DNA from: an uncultured Spirochaetaceae bacterium
Lineage (GTDB): Bacteria > Spirochaetota > Spirochaetia > Treponematales > Treponemataceae
Reading direction: 5' to 3'
DNA: 11,157 bases
NCBI GenBank assembly: GCA_902773215.1
Contig: CACYDQ010000505.1
Coordinates: 1-11,157, forward strand
A model generated the notes under the pieces. It did not search any database, was not told the DNA's origin, and saw only the letters and a list, made by a program, of their open reading frames with translations. Positions 1 to 5,404 of this stretch are shown one piece after another. Every line of letters starts with the position of its first letter. The first letter of the stretch is position 1. A program made the translations under genes and the position numbers.

Positions 1-1
1 C

Positions 2-310
2 TACTCCATCGCCTACCGCGTCGCCCACGAGCTTGAGGAGGCGACCCACCTGGAATCCCGCGTGACCGTCCTGGGCTATTTGCAGCGGGGCGGCACGCCC
101 TCCCCCTACGACAGGATTCTTGCGACCCAGTACGGGACGGCGGCGGCCCACTTCCTTGCGAACGAGGAATTCGGAAAGCTCGTCGCCCTGCAGAACGGCA
201 AGATAGTCGGAGTCCCCCTTGAGGAAGTCGCAGGAAAGGTCAAGAACATCCCGCTCGACCATCCCATGATTCAGTGTGCCCGCGAACTCGGAACCGGGCT
301 GGGAGACTGA
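2..310 (+). CDS. pfkA: ATP-dependent 6-phosphofructokinase, C-terminal part (5' end outside window)
   Basis: The enzyme phosphorylates fructose 6-phosphate to fructose 1,6-bisphosphate in glycolysis, in the cytoplasm. Only about the last 102 residues are present; the frame is open at the left edge and ends with TGA at 308-310. The visible part carries the PFK C-terminal signature: an SRVTVLGYLQRGGTPSPYDRIL block, where the Arg of SRVT and the QRGG loop belong to the sugar-phosphate site in the family, followed by LATQYGTAAA and the usual short Val-rich tail. E. coli PfkA has His where this protein has Tyr in LGYLQRGG; Tyr occurs in other family members, so this is not a sign of inactivity. 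The ATP-binding GGDGS region lies outside the window, so ATP versus PPi dependence cannot be read directly. The next gene starts one base after the stop, suggesting co-transcription. Confidence 0.92.
   Translation, partial: YSIAYRVAHELEEATHLESRVTVLGYLQRGGTPSPYDRILATQYGTAAAHFLANEEFGKLVALQNGKIVGVPLEEVAGKVKNIPLDHPMIQCARELGTGLGD
301..305 (+). promoter_or_regulatory. Ribosome binding site deciding the start of the FMN-dependent oxidoreductase gene
   Basis: GGGAG lies 6 nt before GTG at 312. It overlaps the end of pfkA and supports 312 over the upstream in-frame GTG at 276, which lies inside pfkA and has no comparable motif. The arrangement suggests translational coupling to pfkA. Confidence 0.6.
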
Positions 311-311
311 C

Positions 312-1193
312 GTGTCCGGCACGGAGAACAGCTTCAACTGCCATTTCTGCCCCGTCTGCAACGGGGCGGGCTGCATAGGAGAAATGCCCGGGATGGGCGG
401 TCCCCTTGACAGCAGGAACTTCATCCACAACTGCGACGACTGGGGCGGCATCGCTTTCGGGAGCGAGAAGGCGGAACTTCCCCAGCTTCGCCTCGCACCG
501 ATAACCGGTGCCGTGGAAAACGTAGGGTATCCGGACGAAAAATCCTTCTACATGGACCTGATACGCTTCGCAAGCGGACGGGGCATAAAGCTTTCCATCG
601 GTGACGGAACGCCGGACTTTAAGCTCCAGTACGGCATAGAAGCCGTGCGGGAGCAGCGGAAGCGGAGCCCCGGCACGAAGGCAGCAGTCTTCATCAAGCC
701 CTACCCCAACGAGAAGATACTCGAACGCTCAGAGTGGGCGGACGACATAGCCGAGATTTTCGGCATAGACATAGACGCGTACAACATCATCACGATGCGG
801 AACCTCGTCCACCTGGAACAGAAAAGCCCCGCGATGCTTCTGGAACTGAAAAAAAGGTTCAATGCCCGGGGGGCCCTGTTCGCCATCAAGGGCGTGTTCA
901 AGCAGGAAGACATCGAGACTGTAAAAGAGGTCAAGCCCGACATCATCTACGTCTCCAACCACGGGGGCCGCGTGGAGACCCGGGAGGGGAGCACTGCCCG
1001 CTTCCTGGAAGAAAACGCCGCCGTCCTCAGGTCCAACTGCTACAAGCTCTGGGTTGACGGGGGCATCCGGCTCAGCTCGCAGATGAAAAAAGCTGCAAGC
1101 TACGGGGTAGACACGGTCCTGCTCGGCCGCCCCATCGTCAGCGCGCTGTGCAGCGAGAAAGCCGGCGAGGAGCGTCCCGTACTTCTTGCATAA
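312..1193 (+). CDS. FMN-dependent alpha-hydroxy-acid oxidizing family protein with N-terminal Cys cluster
   Basis: This is a 293-residue TIM-barrel flavoprotein of the FMN_dh (lactate/glycolate/mandelate dehydrogenase) family; the substrate is not identifiable. Visible family marks are an IKG element (Lys193), the active-site block YVSNHGGR with His217 and Arg220 (proton-abstracting His and substrate-carboxylate Arg in the family), a WVDGGIR phosphate-binding strand and VLLGRP near the C-terminus. The N-terminus carries Cys10, 13, 16 and 21 (CX2CX2CX4C), then GEMPGMGG. A CPVCNG...C...PGMGG N-terminus is, as I recall, typical of a short clostridial/spirochaetal branch of the family, whose members lack the full N-terminal segment of lactate oxidases (about 350-380 aa). 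The start at GTG 312 is chosen for its GGGAG site and because it removes an overlap with pfkA. It is probably co-transcribed with pfkA. An IPP isomerase type 2-like role is less likely given the intact SNHGGR. Confidence 0.82.
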   Translation: MSGTENSFNCHFCPVCNGAGCIGEMPGMGGPLDSRNFIHNCDDWGGIAFGSEKAELPQLRLAPITGAVENVGYPDEKSFYMDLIRFASGRGIKLSIGDGTPDFKLQYGIEAVREQRKRSPGTKAAVFIKPYPNEKILERSEWADDIAEIFGIDIDAYNIITMRNLVHLEQKSPAMLLELKKRFNARGALFAIKGVFKQEDIETVKEVKPDIIYVSNHGGRVETREGSTARFLEENAAVLRSNCYKLWVDGGIRLSSQMKKAASYGVDTVLLGRPIVSALCSEKAGEERPVLLA

Positions 1194-1209
1194 TTTATGG
1201 GGCAAGCCA

Positions 1210-1232
1210 GTTACAAAAGTAACCGATTTTTT
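1210..1232 (+). terminator. Weak Rho-independent terminator candidate after the pfkA-oxidoreductase pair
   Basis: GTTAC (1210-1214), AAAA loop and GTAAC (1219-1223) form a 5-bp stem, followed after CGA by a run of six T (1227-1232). The stem is short and AT-rich, so termination would be inefficient. Position (17 nt after the stop) and the T run are the main support. Confidence 0.35.
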
Positions 1233-1244
1233 GCAGTCGGCTCA

Positions 1245-1284
1245 TTTAGCTAAAAAGTAAATTTCACTTTACATTTTACCTAAA
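1245..1284 (+). promoter_or_regulatory. Palindromic operator-like elements upstream of the GH130 gene
   Basis: TTTAGCTAAA at 1245-1254 is a perfect 10-bp palindrome. TTTACCTAAA at 1275-1284 is the same with one change, exactly 30 bp downstream (about three helical turns). Between them GTAAA (1257-1261) and TTTAC (1268-1272) form another inverted pair. The second copy lies between the proposed -35 and -10 boxes, where a bound repressor would block RNA polymerase. A sugar-responsive regulator would fit, but none is encoded in the window. Confidence 0.35.
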
Positions 1285-1296
1285 CAACGCTAAACT
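1268..1296 (+). promoter_or_regulatory. Candidate sigma70-type promoter of the GH130 gene
   Basis: A -35 box TTTACA (1268-1273, 5 of 6 consensus bases), a 17-bp spacer and a -10 box TAAACT (1291-1296, 4 of 6). Transcription would start about 7 nt downstream, at or next to the first ATG (1303), giving little or no leader. The surroundings are clearly more AT-rich than the coding DNA on either side. Confidence 0.4.
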
Positions 1297-1302
1297 TGAG
1301 CC

Positions 1303-2484
1303 ATGATGATGCAAAACTTTCAGGACAGGCTTGCCCTGCTCACCGCTGAGCACGAAGCCCTCATACGGATGCCGAATTCCCCGGTTTATCCCGGCAACGG
1401 CATTTTCCTCCGCTACAAGAACCCGGTCATCACGGCAGCCCACACGCCGCTCGACTGGCGTTACGACCTGAACCCAAAGACCAACCCTTACCTCATGGAG
1501 CGGATGGGCATAAACGCCGCCTTTAACGCCGGAGCGATAAAGCTGAACGGCAAGTACTGCCTGGTCGTCCGCGTCGAGGGGGCTGACCGCAAGTCCTTCT
1601 TCGCCGTCGCGGAGAGCCCCAACGGGACCGACAACTTTGAGTTCAAAGGCATTCCCATCCTCCTTCCACAGACCGATGACCCTGACACCAATGTATACGA
1701 CATGCGGCTGACCCGGCATGAGGACGGCTGGATTTACGGCGTTTTCTGCAGCGAGCGCAAGGACAAGACAGCCCCAAAAGGCGACACTTCGTCCGCAACG
1801 GCGGCGGCAGGCATTGTCAGAACCAAGGACCTGGTGCACTGGGAACGCCTTCCCGACCTCAAGAGCAAAAGCAGCCAGCAGAGAAACGTCGTCCTGCACC
1901 CCGAATTCGTAGATGGCAAGTACCTCTTCTACACCCGCCCGCAGGACGGCTTCATTGAGACAGGCTCGGGCGGCGGCATCTGTGCGGGATTCAGCGACAA
2001 CATGGAACATCCAGAAGTCACGGACGAGAAAATCATAGACCCAAAGGTCTACCACACGATAAAGGAAGTAAAGAACGGCTCCGGGGCAGTGCCCATAAAG
2101 ACGGACAAGGGCTGGCTCTTCATTGCCCACGGGGTGCGGAACACGGCGGCGGGCCTCCGCTACGTCATCTACGCCTTCATGACGAGTCTTTCCGACCCGA
2201 CGCAGGTCATCGCAAGCCCTTCCGGCTACCTGATTGCCCCTGAGGGAGATGAGCGGGTCGGCGATGTCAGCAACGTTGTGTTCACGAACGGGGCTATTGC
2301 GGACGACGACGGAAGGCTTCTCATCTACTACGCCTCAAGTGACACCCGCATGCACGTCGCGGAAAGCACGGTGGACCGAATGGTTGACTACTGCCTGAAC
2401 ACACCGCCGGACAGCCTGACATCGCGCGGGCAAGTGGAAAAACGCCTCGCCCTTATAGAAGCAAACCGTGCCCTGAAAGGCTAG
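1303..2484 (+). CDS. GH130 family 4-O-beta-D-mannosyl-D-glucose phosphorylase
   Basis: By family, this enzyme cleaves beta-1,4-mannosyl-glucose with phosphate to alpha-mannose 1-phosphate and glucose, in the cytoplasm, as the last step of beta-mannan/glucomannan use (after cellobiose 2-epimerase turns mannobiose into mannosyl-glucose). At 393 aa it has the length of GH130 subfamily 1. The N-terminal block with [23 protein letters not shown] (54-77) and the VYDMRLT strand match that subfamily; Asp133 in VYDMR is the expected general acid. A bladed beta-propeller pattern continues through [30 protein letters not shown] and HGVRN, and the helical tail VDRMVDY...NTPPDSL is usual for the group. 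The gene begins with three successive ATGs (1303, 1306, 1309). No clear Shine-Dalgarno is present; a weak TTGAG fits the third ATG best. It stands alone on its strand. Assignment to GH130 is strong; exact specificity is inferred from subfamily resemblance. Confidence 0.9.
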   Translation: MMMQNFQDRLALLTAEHEALIRMPNSPVYPGNGIFLRYKNPVITAAHTPLDWRYDLNPKTNPYLMERMGINAAFNAGAIKLNGKYCLVVRVEGADRKSFFAVAESPNGTDNFEFKGIPILLPQTDDPDTNVYDMRLTRHEDGWIYGVFCSERKDKTAPKGDTSSATAAAGIVRTKDLVHWERLPDLKSKSSQQRNVVLHPEFVDGKYLFYTRPQDGFIETGSGGGICAGFSDNMEHPEVTDEKIIDPKVYHTIKEVKNGSGAVPIKTDKGWLFIAHGVRNTAAGLRYVIYAFMTSLSDPTQVIASPSGYLIAPEGDERVGDVSNVVFTNGAIADDDGRLLIYYASSDTRMHVAESTVDRMVDYCLNTPPDSLTSRGQVEKRLALIEANRALKG

Positions 2485-3125
2485 ACCAGCTGGGTTTCCT
2501 GCATCGCGTCGCGAATTTCCGCCGCCGTAAAGCCTTTGCGGAGCAGGGACCGGAAGAGCTTGTCCCGGTCCCTGCACGTTTTCATGCCGCGGGCCAAGGC
2601 TTTTCTGCATAAAAGCCCCTCGTCATTCTCACAAAAGAACTCATCGAGGGCAGCGGCGGCATCGTCCCTGCCGATTCCCCGCGCGGCAAGCTCCGCCCCC
2701 AGACGGAGCCGCCCCTCCGCATGGTCGATTGCCCGGCTCCGGAGCCAGGCCCCGGCAAACCTCCTGTCGCTCAGGTACCCCCTCCCCTCCAGATAGTCCA
2801 GGGCCGTCTGGATATATTGCCAGTCCAGACCCTTTTTGGCAAGCTTGGCTGACAAAGACGCGCGGCACTGCTCCGCCCGGGCCAGATAGGACATAGCCAG
2901 CGTCTCGGCGGAATACGCAAGCGAAGCGGAAAGCACATCCGCATACTGCTCATCAGAAAATTCAACGGAAGACTCCCCGGCAGAATCCAGAGCGTGGCAA
3001 GTACGTTCCAGAACGTCGGGGGAAAGGCAGGAAAGATAGTCCGTGCGCAAAAAAAAGGCAGACCCATCCGACGGAGTGAGTTTCCACACACCGGATGAAG
3101 TCTGCTCTATTTCGCGTATCAACAT
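2481..3125 (-). CDS. recX: Recombination regulator RecX
   Basis: RecX binds RecA filaments and dampens RecA recombinase and co-protease activity. The 214-residue protein is all-helical with tandem three-helix repeats. The hallmark stretch lies at about 78-130: [19 protein letters not shown], then [27 protein letters not shown] second repeat follows at about 136-165 ([20 protein letters not shown]) and a third at about 170-205 ([15 protein letters not shown]). The start is taken at ATG 3125, 19 nt after the rpsI stop; in-frame TTG and GTG codons further upstream lie inside rpsI and would add residues unlike RecX. The only purine-rich site, AAGGA at the rpsI stop, is 16 nt away, so initiation may be weak or coupled to rpsI. 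It is the third gene of the rplM operon. Its stop codon overlaps the GH130 stop on the opposite strand. Confidence 0.85.
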   Translation of the reverse strand: MLIREIEQTSSGVWKLTPSDGSAFFLRTDYLSCLSPDVLERTCHALDSAGESSVEFSDEQYADVLSASLAYSAETLAMSYLARAEQCRASLSAKLAKKGLDWQYIQTALDYLEGRGYLSDRRFAGAWLRSRAIDHAEGRLRLGAELAARGIGRDDAAAALDEFFCENDEGLLCRKALARGMKTCRDRDKLFRSLLRKGFTAAEIRDAMQETQLV

Positions 3126-3144
3126 GCGAAAAGGAAATGTATCC

Positions 3145-3537
3145 TTAGCGCTTGCTGAACTGGAAGCGCCTACGGGCACCCCTCTGACCGTACTTCTTGC
3201 GCTCAACCATACGGGAGTCGCGGGTCAGATAGCCGTTCGCCTTGAGGGCGGTGCGGCAGTTGGGATCAACCTGGGTCAAGGCGCGTGAAATGCCGTGCAG
3301 ACAGGCAGCAGCCTGTCCGTTAAGTCCGCCACCCTGAACGTTAATAAGGATATCAAACTTAGAATCGTTTGAGGTGACGAGGAGCGGCTGGTGGACAAGG
3401 CGGACTTCCTCATCGGTGGGGAAGTACTCCTTCACGTCCTTTCCGTTCACAACAATCTTTCCGCTTCCCTCGCGCAGAAACACGCGGGCGACGGCGGTCT
3501 TCCTTCTACCAGTTCCAATAGCTATGTTCGTTACCAC
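3145..3537 (-). CDS. rpsI: 30S ribosomal protein S9
   Basis: A component of the small-subunit head whose C-terminal tail reaches towards the P-site tRNA. The 130-residue length is normal. Conserved features are GTGRRKTAVARVFL (8-21), the glycine-rich GGGLNGQA (69-76) with HGISRAL following, LTRDSRMVERKKYG (104-117) and the basic end ARRRFQFSKR, which is the universal S9 tail. The start is GTG at 3537 with GGAG 6 nt upstream. It follows rplM after 17 nt, the usual bacterial L13-S9 order, and precedes recX by 19 nt. Confidence 0.97.
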   Translation of the reverse strand: MVTNIAIGTGRRKTAVARVFLREGSGKIVVNGKDVKEYFPTDEEVRLVHQPLLVTSNDSKFDILINVQGGGLNGQAAACLHGISRALTQVDPNCRTALKANGYLTRDSRMVERKKYGQRGARRRFQFSKR

Positions 3538-3554
3538 GGTAAACTCCTTTTAAC

Positions 3555-4004
3555 TCAAACTTCCAGAGGCTTGGGATTCTGGGCGACATGGGGATGCTCG
3601 CTGCCAGCGTAAATCTTGACGTAGTTCACGAGCTTGCGTCCCAAGCGGTTGTGGGGAAGCATTCCCCAGACGGTCTTCCTGAGCGGCTCGGTCGGCTTGC
3701 GGGCCAGCAAAGAGCCGAAAGACTCGCTCTTGAGCCCGCCGACATAACCGGTGTAGTGGCGGTAGAGCATATCCGTTTCCTTCTTTCCGGAAACAACAAC
3801 CTTATCGGCGTTGATGACAACGACATAATCCCCGCACTCCTCGTTCGGCGTGTAGGTCGGCTTGTTCTTGCCACGGACAGTCGCGGCTATGACAGCGGCG
3901 ACACGGCCCAAAGTCTTGCCAGACGCATCGATGATGTACCAATCGTGCTTCGTCTCGCCGCCCTTGTTGAAGACGGTCTGAAATTTCTTACCTTTCTCGT
4001 CCAT
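3555..4004 (-). CDS. rplM: 50S ribosomal protein L13
   Basis: An early-assembly protein of the large subunit, known in several bacteria to repress its own operon. It has 149 aa, within the usual 140-150. Visible conserved blocks are DWYIIDASGKTLGRVAA (21-37), RGKNKPTYTPNEECGDYVVVINA (44-66), SGKK, MLYRHYTGYVGG (79-90), TVWGMLPHNRLGRKL (111-125) and YAGSEHPHVAQNP (132-144). The start at ATG 4004 is chosen because the family begins here; an in-frame ATG at 4076 lies within the structured leader and would add 24 unrelated residues. AAGG lies about 10 nt upstream. It is the first gene of the rplM-rpsI-recX unit, behind its own promoter and a leader of about 100 nt. Confidence 0.97.
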   Translation of the reverse strand: MDEKGKKFQTVFNKGGETKHDWYIIDASGKTLGRVAAVIAATVRGKNKPTYTPNEECGDYVVVINADKVVVSGKKETDMLYRHYTGYVGGLKSESFGSLLARKPTEPLRKTVWGMLPHNRLGRKLVNYVKIYAGSEHPHVAQNPKPLEV

Positions 4005-4032
4005 GTTATATGTACCTTCAAATAAAACTTCT

Positions 4033-4092
4033 GGCAACCGGAGCCTTGCATCCTGCCTCGGTATGCCTGCAGACAATGAGCAGTTGTCTGCA
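4033..4092 (-). ncRNA. Structured 5' leader of the rplM-rpsI mRNA (two adjacent hairpins)
   Basis: In the - strand transcript, TGCAGACAA and TTGTCTGCA (plus-strand 4084-4092 and 4068-4076) form a perfect 9-bp stem with a 7-nt loop. Immediately 3' of it, GGCATACC and GGTTGCC (plus-strand 4060-4067 and 4033-4039) pair over 7 bp with one bulged U, and an inner GAG/CTC pairing can extend the stem. The two hairpins fill most of the leader between the predicted transcription start (about 4104) and the L13 start. L13-binding leaders are established for E. coli and for Firmicutes rplM-rpsI; homology with those is not shown here, only the same position and a compact fold. Confidence 0.5.
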
Positions 4093-4098
4093 AAATGT

Positions 4099-4132
4099 AC
4101 GGGGTAAAAAACTATAGCATTTTATTCCCCGT
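4099..4132. repeat. Dyad symmetry centred on the rplM -10 box
   Basis: ACGGGG (4099-4104) and CCCCGT (4127-4132) are perfect inverted repeats, extended inward by mostly A:T pairing (a TAAAAAA arm facing TTTTATT with two mismatches). The centre, 4115/4116, falls in the -10 hexamer. It may be a regulator site or a hairpin formed by read-through RNA from the DUF937 gene. No T run follows on either strand, so it is not a classic terminator. Confidence 0.4.
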
Positions 4133-4140
4133 TTAGTCAA
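4111..4140 (-). promoter_or_regulatory. Promoter of the rplM-rpsI-recX unit
   Basis: On the - strand, -35 TTGACT (plus 4135-4140), an 18-bp spacer and -10 TATAGT (plus 4111-4116): five of six consensus bases in each box. Transcription should start near 4104. The -35 box begins only 4 bp after the stop codon of the upstream DUF937 gene, with no terminator between, so read-through from that gene is possible. Confidence 0.75.
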
Positions 4141-4144
4141 GGGC

Positions 4145-4732
4145 TTATTTGAGCAGGCTGCCCAAAAGGCTGACGGCGGCCCCTGCCAAATCCTGCTTGC
4201 CGTTGCTGTTGCCGGGCTTCACGGTCGCGCCGGACTGTGCGGAAGAGCCCCCGCCCAAAAGGCCGGAGAGCAGGCCGCCCATGTTGCTCGAGACCACACT
4301 GCCCAGGAGGGCCGCGACCGCATTTGAATTCGAGGAGGACGCGTTGGTCTGCTGGCCCAGGACACTCAGAAGGAGCGGGGCGGCGGCGGCGAGGATGGAG
4401 CTGACCTTTGCCTTGTCCACGCCGGATTCCTTGGCGACCGCGTTGGTCGTGCTCGCCGTCTTGGAGCCGAGCAGGTGGGACAGGATTTTGGCTCCGTCCG
4501 AGAGGTCAATCTTGCCCGATGAGTCGGCGGCATGGGCGGTCAGCGCCTGCAAAAAGCCCGCCGCGGTGGAAGACCCGCTCGCCTGTGCGCTCGCCCCCTG
4601 CAGGAGGCTCGGAATCGCGCTCGTCAGGACTTTCTTGACATCGGCGGTGGAAGCACCGGACTCCTTGCCGATGTTCTTGATATTAGAGGAGCTCAGGAGG
4701 GCGGTCAGAATCGAAGAAGTCGCGTCGGCCAT
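4145..4732 (-). CDS. DUF937 (YidB-like) domain protein
   Basis: A 195-residue protein rich in Ser, Ala, Gly and Leu, with no signal peptide and no obvious membrane segment. It matches the DUF937 family, whose function is unknown. Two internal repeats are visible: about 8-47 (ILTALLSS...KESGASTADVKKVLTSAIPSLL) and about 83-126 (ILSHLLGS...KESGVDKAKVSSILAAAAPLLL). They share the KESG turn followed by a helix ending P-x-LL. A glycine-rich GGLLSGLLGGG segment lies at 152-162 and the protein ends with a hydrophobic helix (LAGAAVSLLGSLL). The start ATG 4732 lies 1 nt after the stop of the small membrane protein gene, with GAGGAAGG inside that gene's last codons as ribosome site, so the two are translationally coupled. 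Confidence 0.8.
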   Translation of the reverse strand: MADATSSILTALLSSSNIKNIGKESGASTADVKKVLTSAIPSLLQGASAQASGSSTAAGFLQALTAHAADSSGKIDLSDGAKILSHLLGSKTASTTNAVAKESGVDKAKVSSILAAAAPLLLSVLGQQTNASSSNSNAVAALLGSVVSSNMGGLLSGLLGGGSSAQSGATVKPGNSNGKQDLAGAAVSLLGSLLK

Positions 4733-4733
4733 A

Positions 4734-4970
4734 TTACTTGCCTTCCTCGGACTTCATCGCCTCTTCTTCCTCGGCCTCGGCCATCGCCTCGCGCTTGTCC
4801 TTTATGTCGGCAATCCCGATGAACACGGAGACCAGACCGATGAACGCGGCGAGGACGGGCGCACAGCCCTTCAGGAAAGCGACGACCGCCGCCCCCCACG
4901 CCAGCCCCATCGGTAGGCAGGCGAACACGCAGAACAAAATCAGAATGATACCTATGATAAGTGCGGCCAT
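4734..4970 (-). CDS. Small membrane protein with acidic C-terminal tail, function unknown
   Basis: About 78 residues. Two hydrophobic stretches are visible: about 2-34, beginning AALIIGIILILFCVFACLP, and about 40-62, containing APVLAAFIGLVSVFIGIADI. A charged tail follows, KDKREAMAEAEEEEAMKSEEGK, probably helical and cytoplasmic. No catalytic motif is present and I do not recognise a family. The start is uncertain between ATG 4970, ATG 4973 and ATG 4997; AGGGAG at plus 4977-4982 is 6 nt from ATG 4970, so that is preferred, while 4997 has no ribosome site and adds a polar MHFLHREL. It is the first gene of the unit with the DUF937 gene, 1 nt apart. The tight pairing suggests that the two products act together, but no role can be assigned. 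Confidence 0.68.
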   Translation of the reverse strand: MAALIIGIILILFCVFACLPMGLAWGAAVVAFLKGCAPVLAAFIGLVSVFIGIADIKDKREAMAEAEEEEAMKSEEGK

Positions 4971-4976
4971 CATCAA

Positions 4977-4982
4977 CTCCCT
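4977..4982 (-). promoter_or_regulatory. Ribosome binding site deciding the start of the small membrane protein
   Basis: AGGGAG on the - strand, 3 nt before ATG 4973 and 6 nt before ATG 4970. It lies downstream of ATG 4997 and so argues against that longer start. Confidence 0.6.
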
Positions 4983-5017
4983 ATGCAAAAAATGCAAGAT
5001 TCTTCTATTATTATATC

Positions 5018-5046
5018 ATTATATTGACTTGTCCGAATTTGGGCAA
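5018..5046 (-). promoter_or_regulatory. Promoter of the membrane protein-DUF937 unit
   Basis: On the - strand, -35 TTGCCC (plus 5041-5046), a 17-bp spacer and a perfect -10 TATAAT (plus 5018-5023). A second TATAAT lies 8 bp downstream (plus 5010-5015) but has no fitting -35. The leader would be about 40 nt and ends in the AGGGAG ribosome site. Confidence 0.7.
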
Positions 5047-5078
5047 GACGTTCCCTTTAACCCTTTAGTGGAGAACTA

Positions 5079-5185
5079 TCACGCATCCGAGTGCGGCTTT
5101 TCACTCGGGCGGGTGAGAACTTTCACGCGTCCGGGTGAAGATTCTCACGCATCCGAGTGCGGCTTTTCACTCGGGCGGGTGAGAA
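5079..5185. repeat. Array of five 15-bp motifs (two perfect 41-bp direct repeats)
   Basis: Positions 5079-5119 and 5145-5185 are identical over 41 bp, 66 bp apart. Within and between them lie five copies of the 15-mer TCACSCRYCCGRGTG: 5079-5093 (+), 5102-5116 (-), 5123-5137 (+), 5145-5159 (+) and 5168-5182 (-). Successive starts are 23, 21, 22 and 23 bp apart, about two turns of DNA. Units 1 and 2, and units 4 and 5, can each fold into a long imperfect hairpin with an 8-nt CGGCTTTT loop. Unit 2 can alternatively pair with unit 4, enclosing unit 3. The array lies between two divergent promoters. It may be a binding-site cluster or an interspersed palindromic (REP-like) element. Confidence 0.85.
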
Positions 5186-5373
5186 AAGCTTTCAAAGTGC
5201 CCTTTACGCGATTCATCCTGCACACGACAAAAGCAAGAAAAAGCGTATGGCAAAGCCAAGGAACAAGCAGAAGAGCCCGTCCTTCACCATTACGGACGGA
5301 GCGCTGACAAGCAGCGGCACAGCGGAGTTGTGAAAGCGGGGCACCAAGACAGGGCAAAGACATTCTGACTTCC
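5186..5373. other. Intergenic stretch without a recognisable gene
   Basis: Together with 5047-5078 and the motif array this makes a gene-free stretch of about 360 bp between divergent units. The only open frame with a normal start, 5247-5333 (+), would give 28 residues (begins MAKPRNKQK), has no ribosome site and resembles nothing I know. An inverted repeat CCGTCC/GGACGG (5277-5282, 5294-5299) has an 11-nt loop and no T run. The heptamer CCCTTTA occurs at 5053, 5061 and 5200. No tRNA or riboswitch fold is apparent. Confidence 0.6.
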
Positions 5374-5402
5374 TTGAACAATTTTAATATCCCCTGTATA
5401 AT
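5374..5402 (+). promoter_or_regulatory. Promoter of the XPB operon
   Basis: -35 TTGAAC (5374-5379), a 17-bp spacer and a perfect -10 TATAAT (5397-5402). The first ATG (5405) lies only 2 nt after the -10 box, so transcription should start between 5407 and 5411, at or past that codon. This implies a leaderless mRNA that uses ATG 5411, or else another promoter upstream. Confidence 0.65.
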
Positions 5403-5404
5403 AG

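Noticed and set aside
1276..2130. 284-codon - strand frame opposite the GH130 gene
   Set aside because: Purely antisense to a gene with an unmistakable family match; the translation has no recognisable motif.
3126..3206. N-terminal extension of RecX to TTG 3206
   Set aside because: It would overlap the end of rpsI by about 60 bp and has a low-complexity Ser/Ala sequence with no ribosome site.
4005..4076. N-terminal extension of L13 to ATG 4076
   Set aside because: The added 24 residues are not L13-like and the region is the hairpin leader between a strong promoter and the AAGG site for ATG 4004.
4149..4916. 255-codon + strand frame opposite the DUF937 and membrane protein genes
   Set aside because: A shadow of the GC-rich, Ser/Ala-rich DUF937 gene: composition is Arg/Pro/Leu-rich with no domain, and the - strand genes have ribosome sites, family matches and a promoter.
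5079..5185. CRISPR-like array
   Set aside because: Only two 41-bp copies with a single 25-bp interval that itself contains a related motif; inverted units and no cas genes nearby.
5277..5299. Inverted repeat CCGTCC/GGACGG as a terminator
   Set aside because: An 11-nt loop, no T run on either strand, and it lies upstream of two divergent units where no terminator is needed.
4738..5307. Open + strand frame of 189 codons reading through the intergenic repeats
   Set aside because: Its first half is antisense to the small membrane protein gene and the - strand promoter, and its second half translates the repeat array (66-bp period, divisible by 3, so the frame stays open). No ribosome site and no family resemblance.
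5247..5333. 28-residue open frame in the intergenic region
   Set aside because: No Shine-Dalgarno, no promoter clearly assigned to it and no resemblance to a known small protein; an ATG frame of this length is expected by chance.
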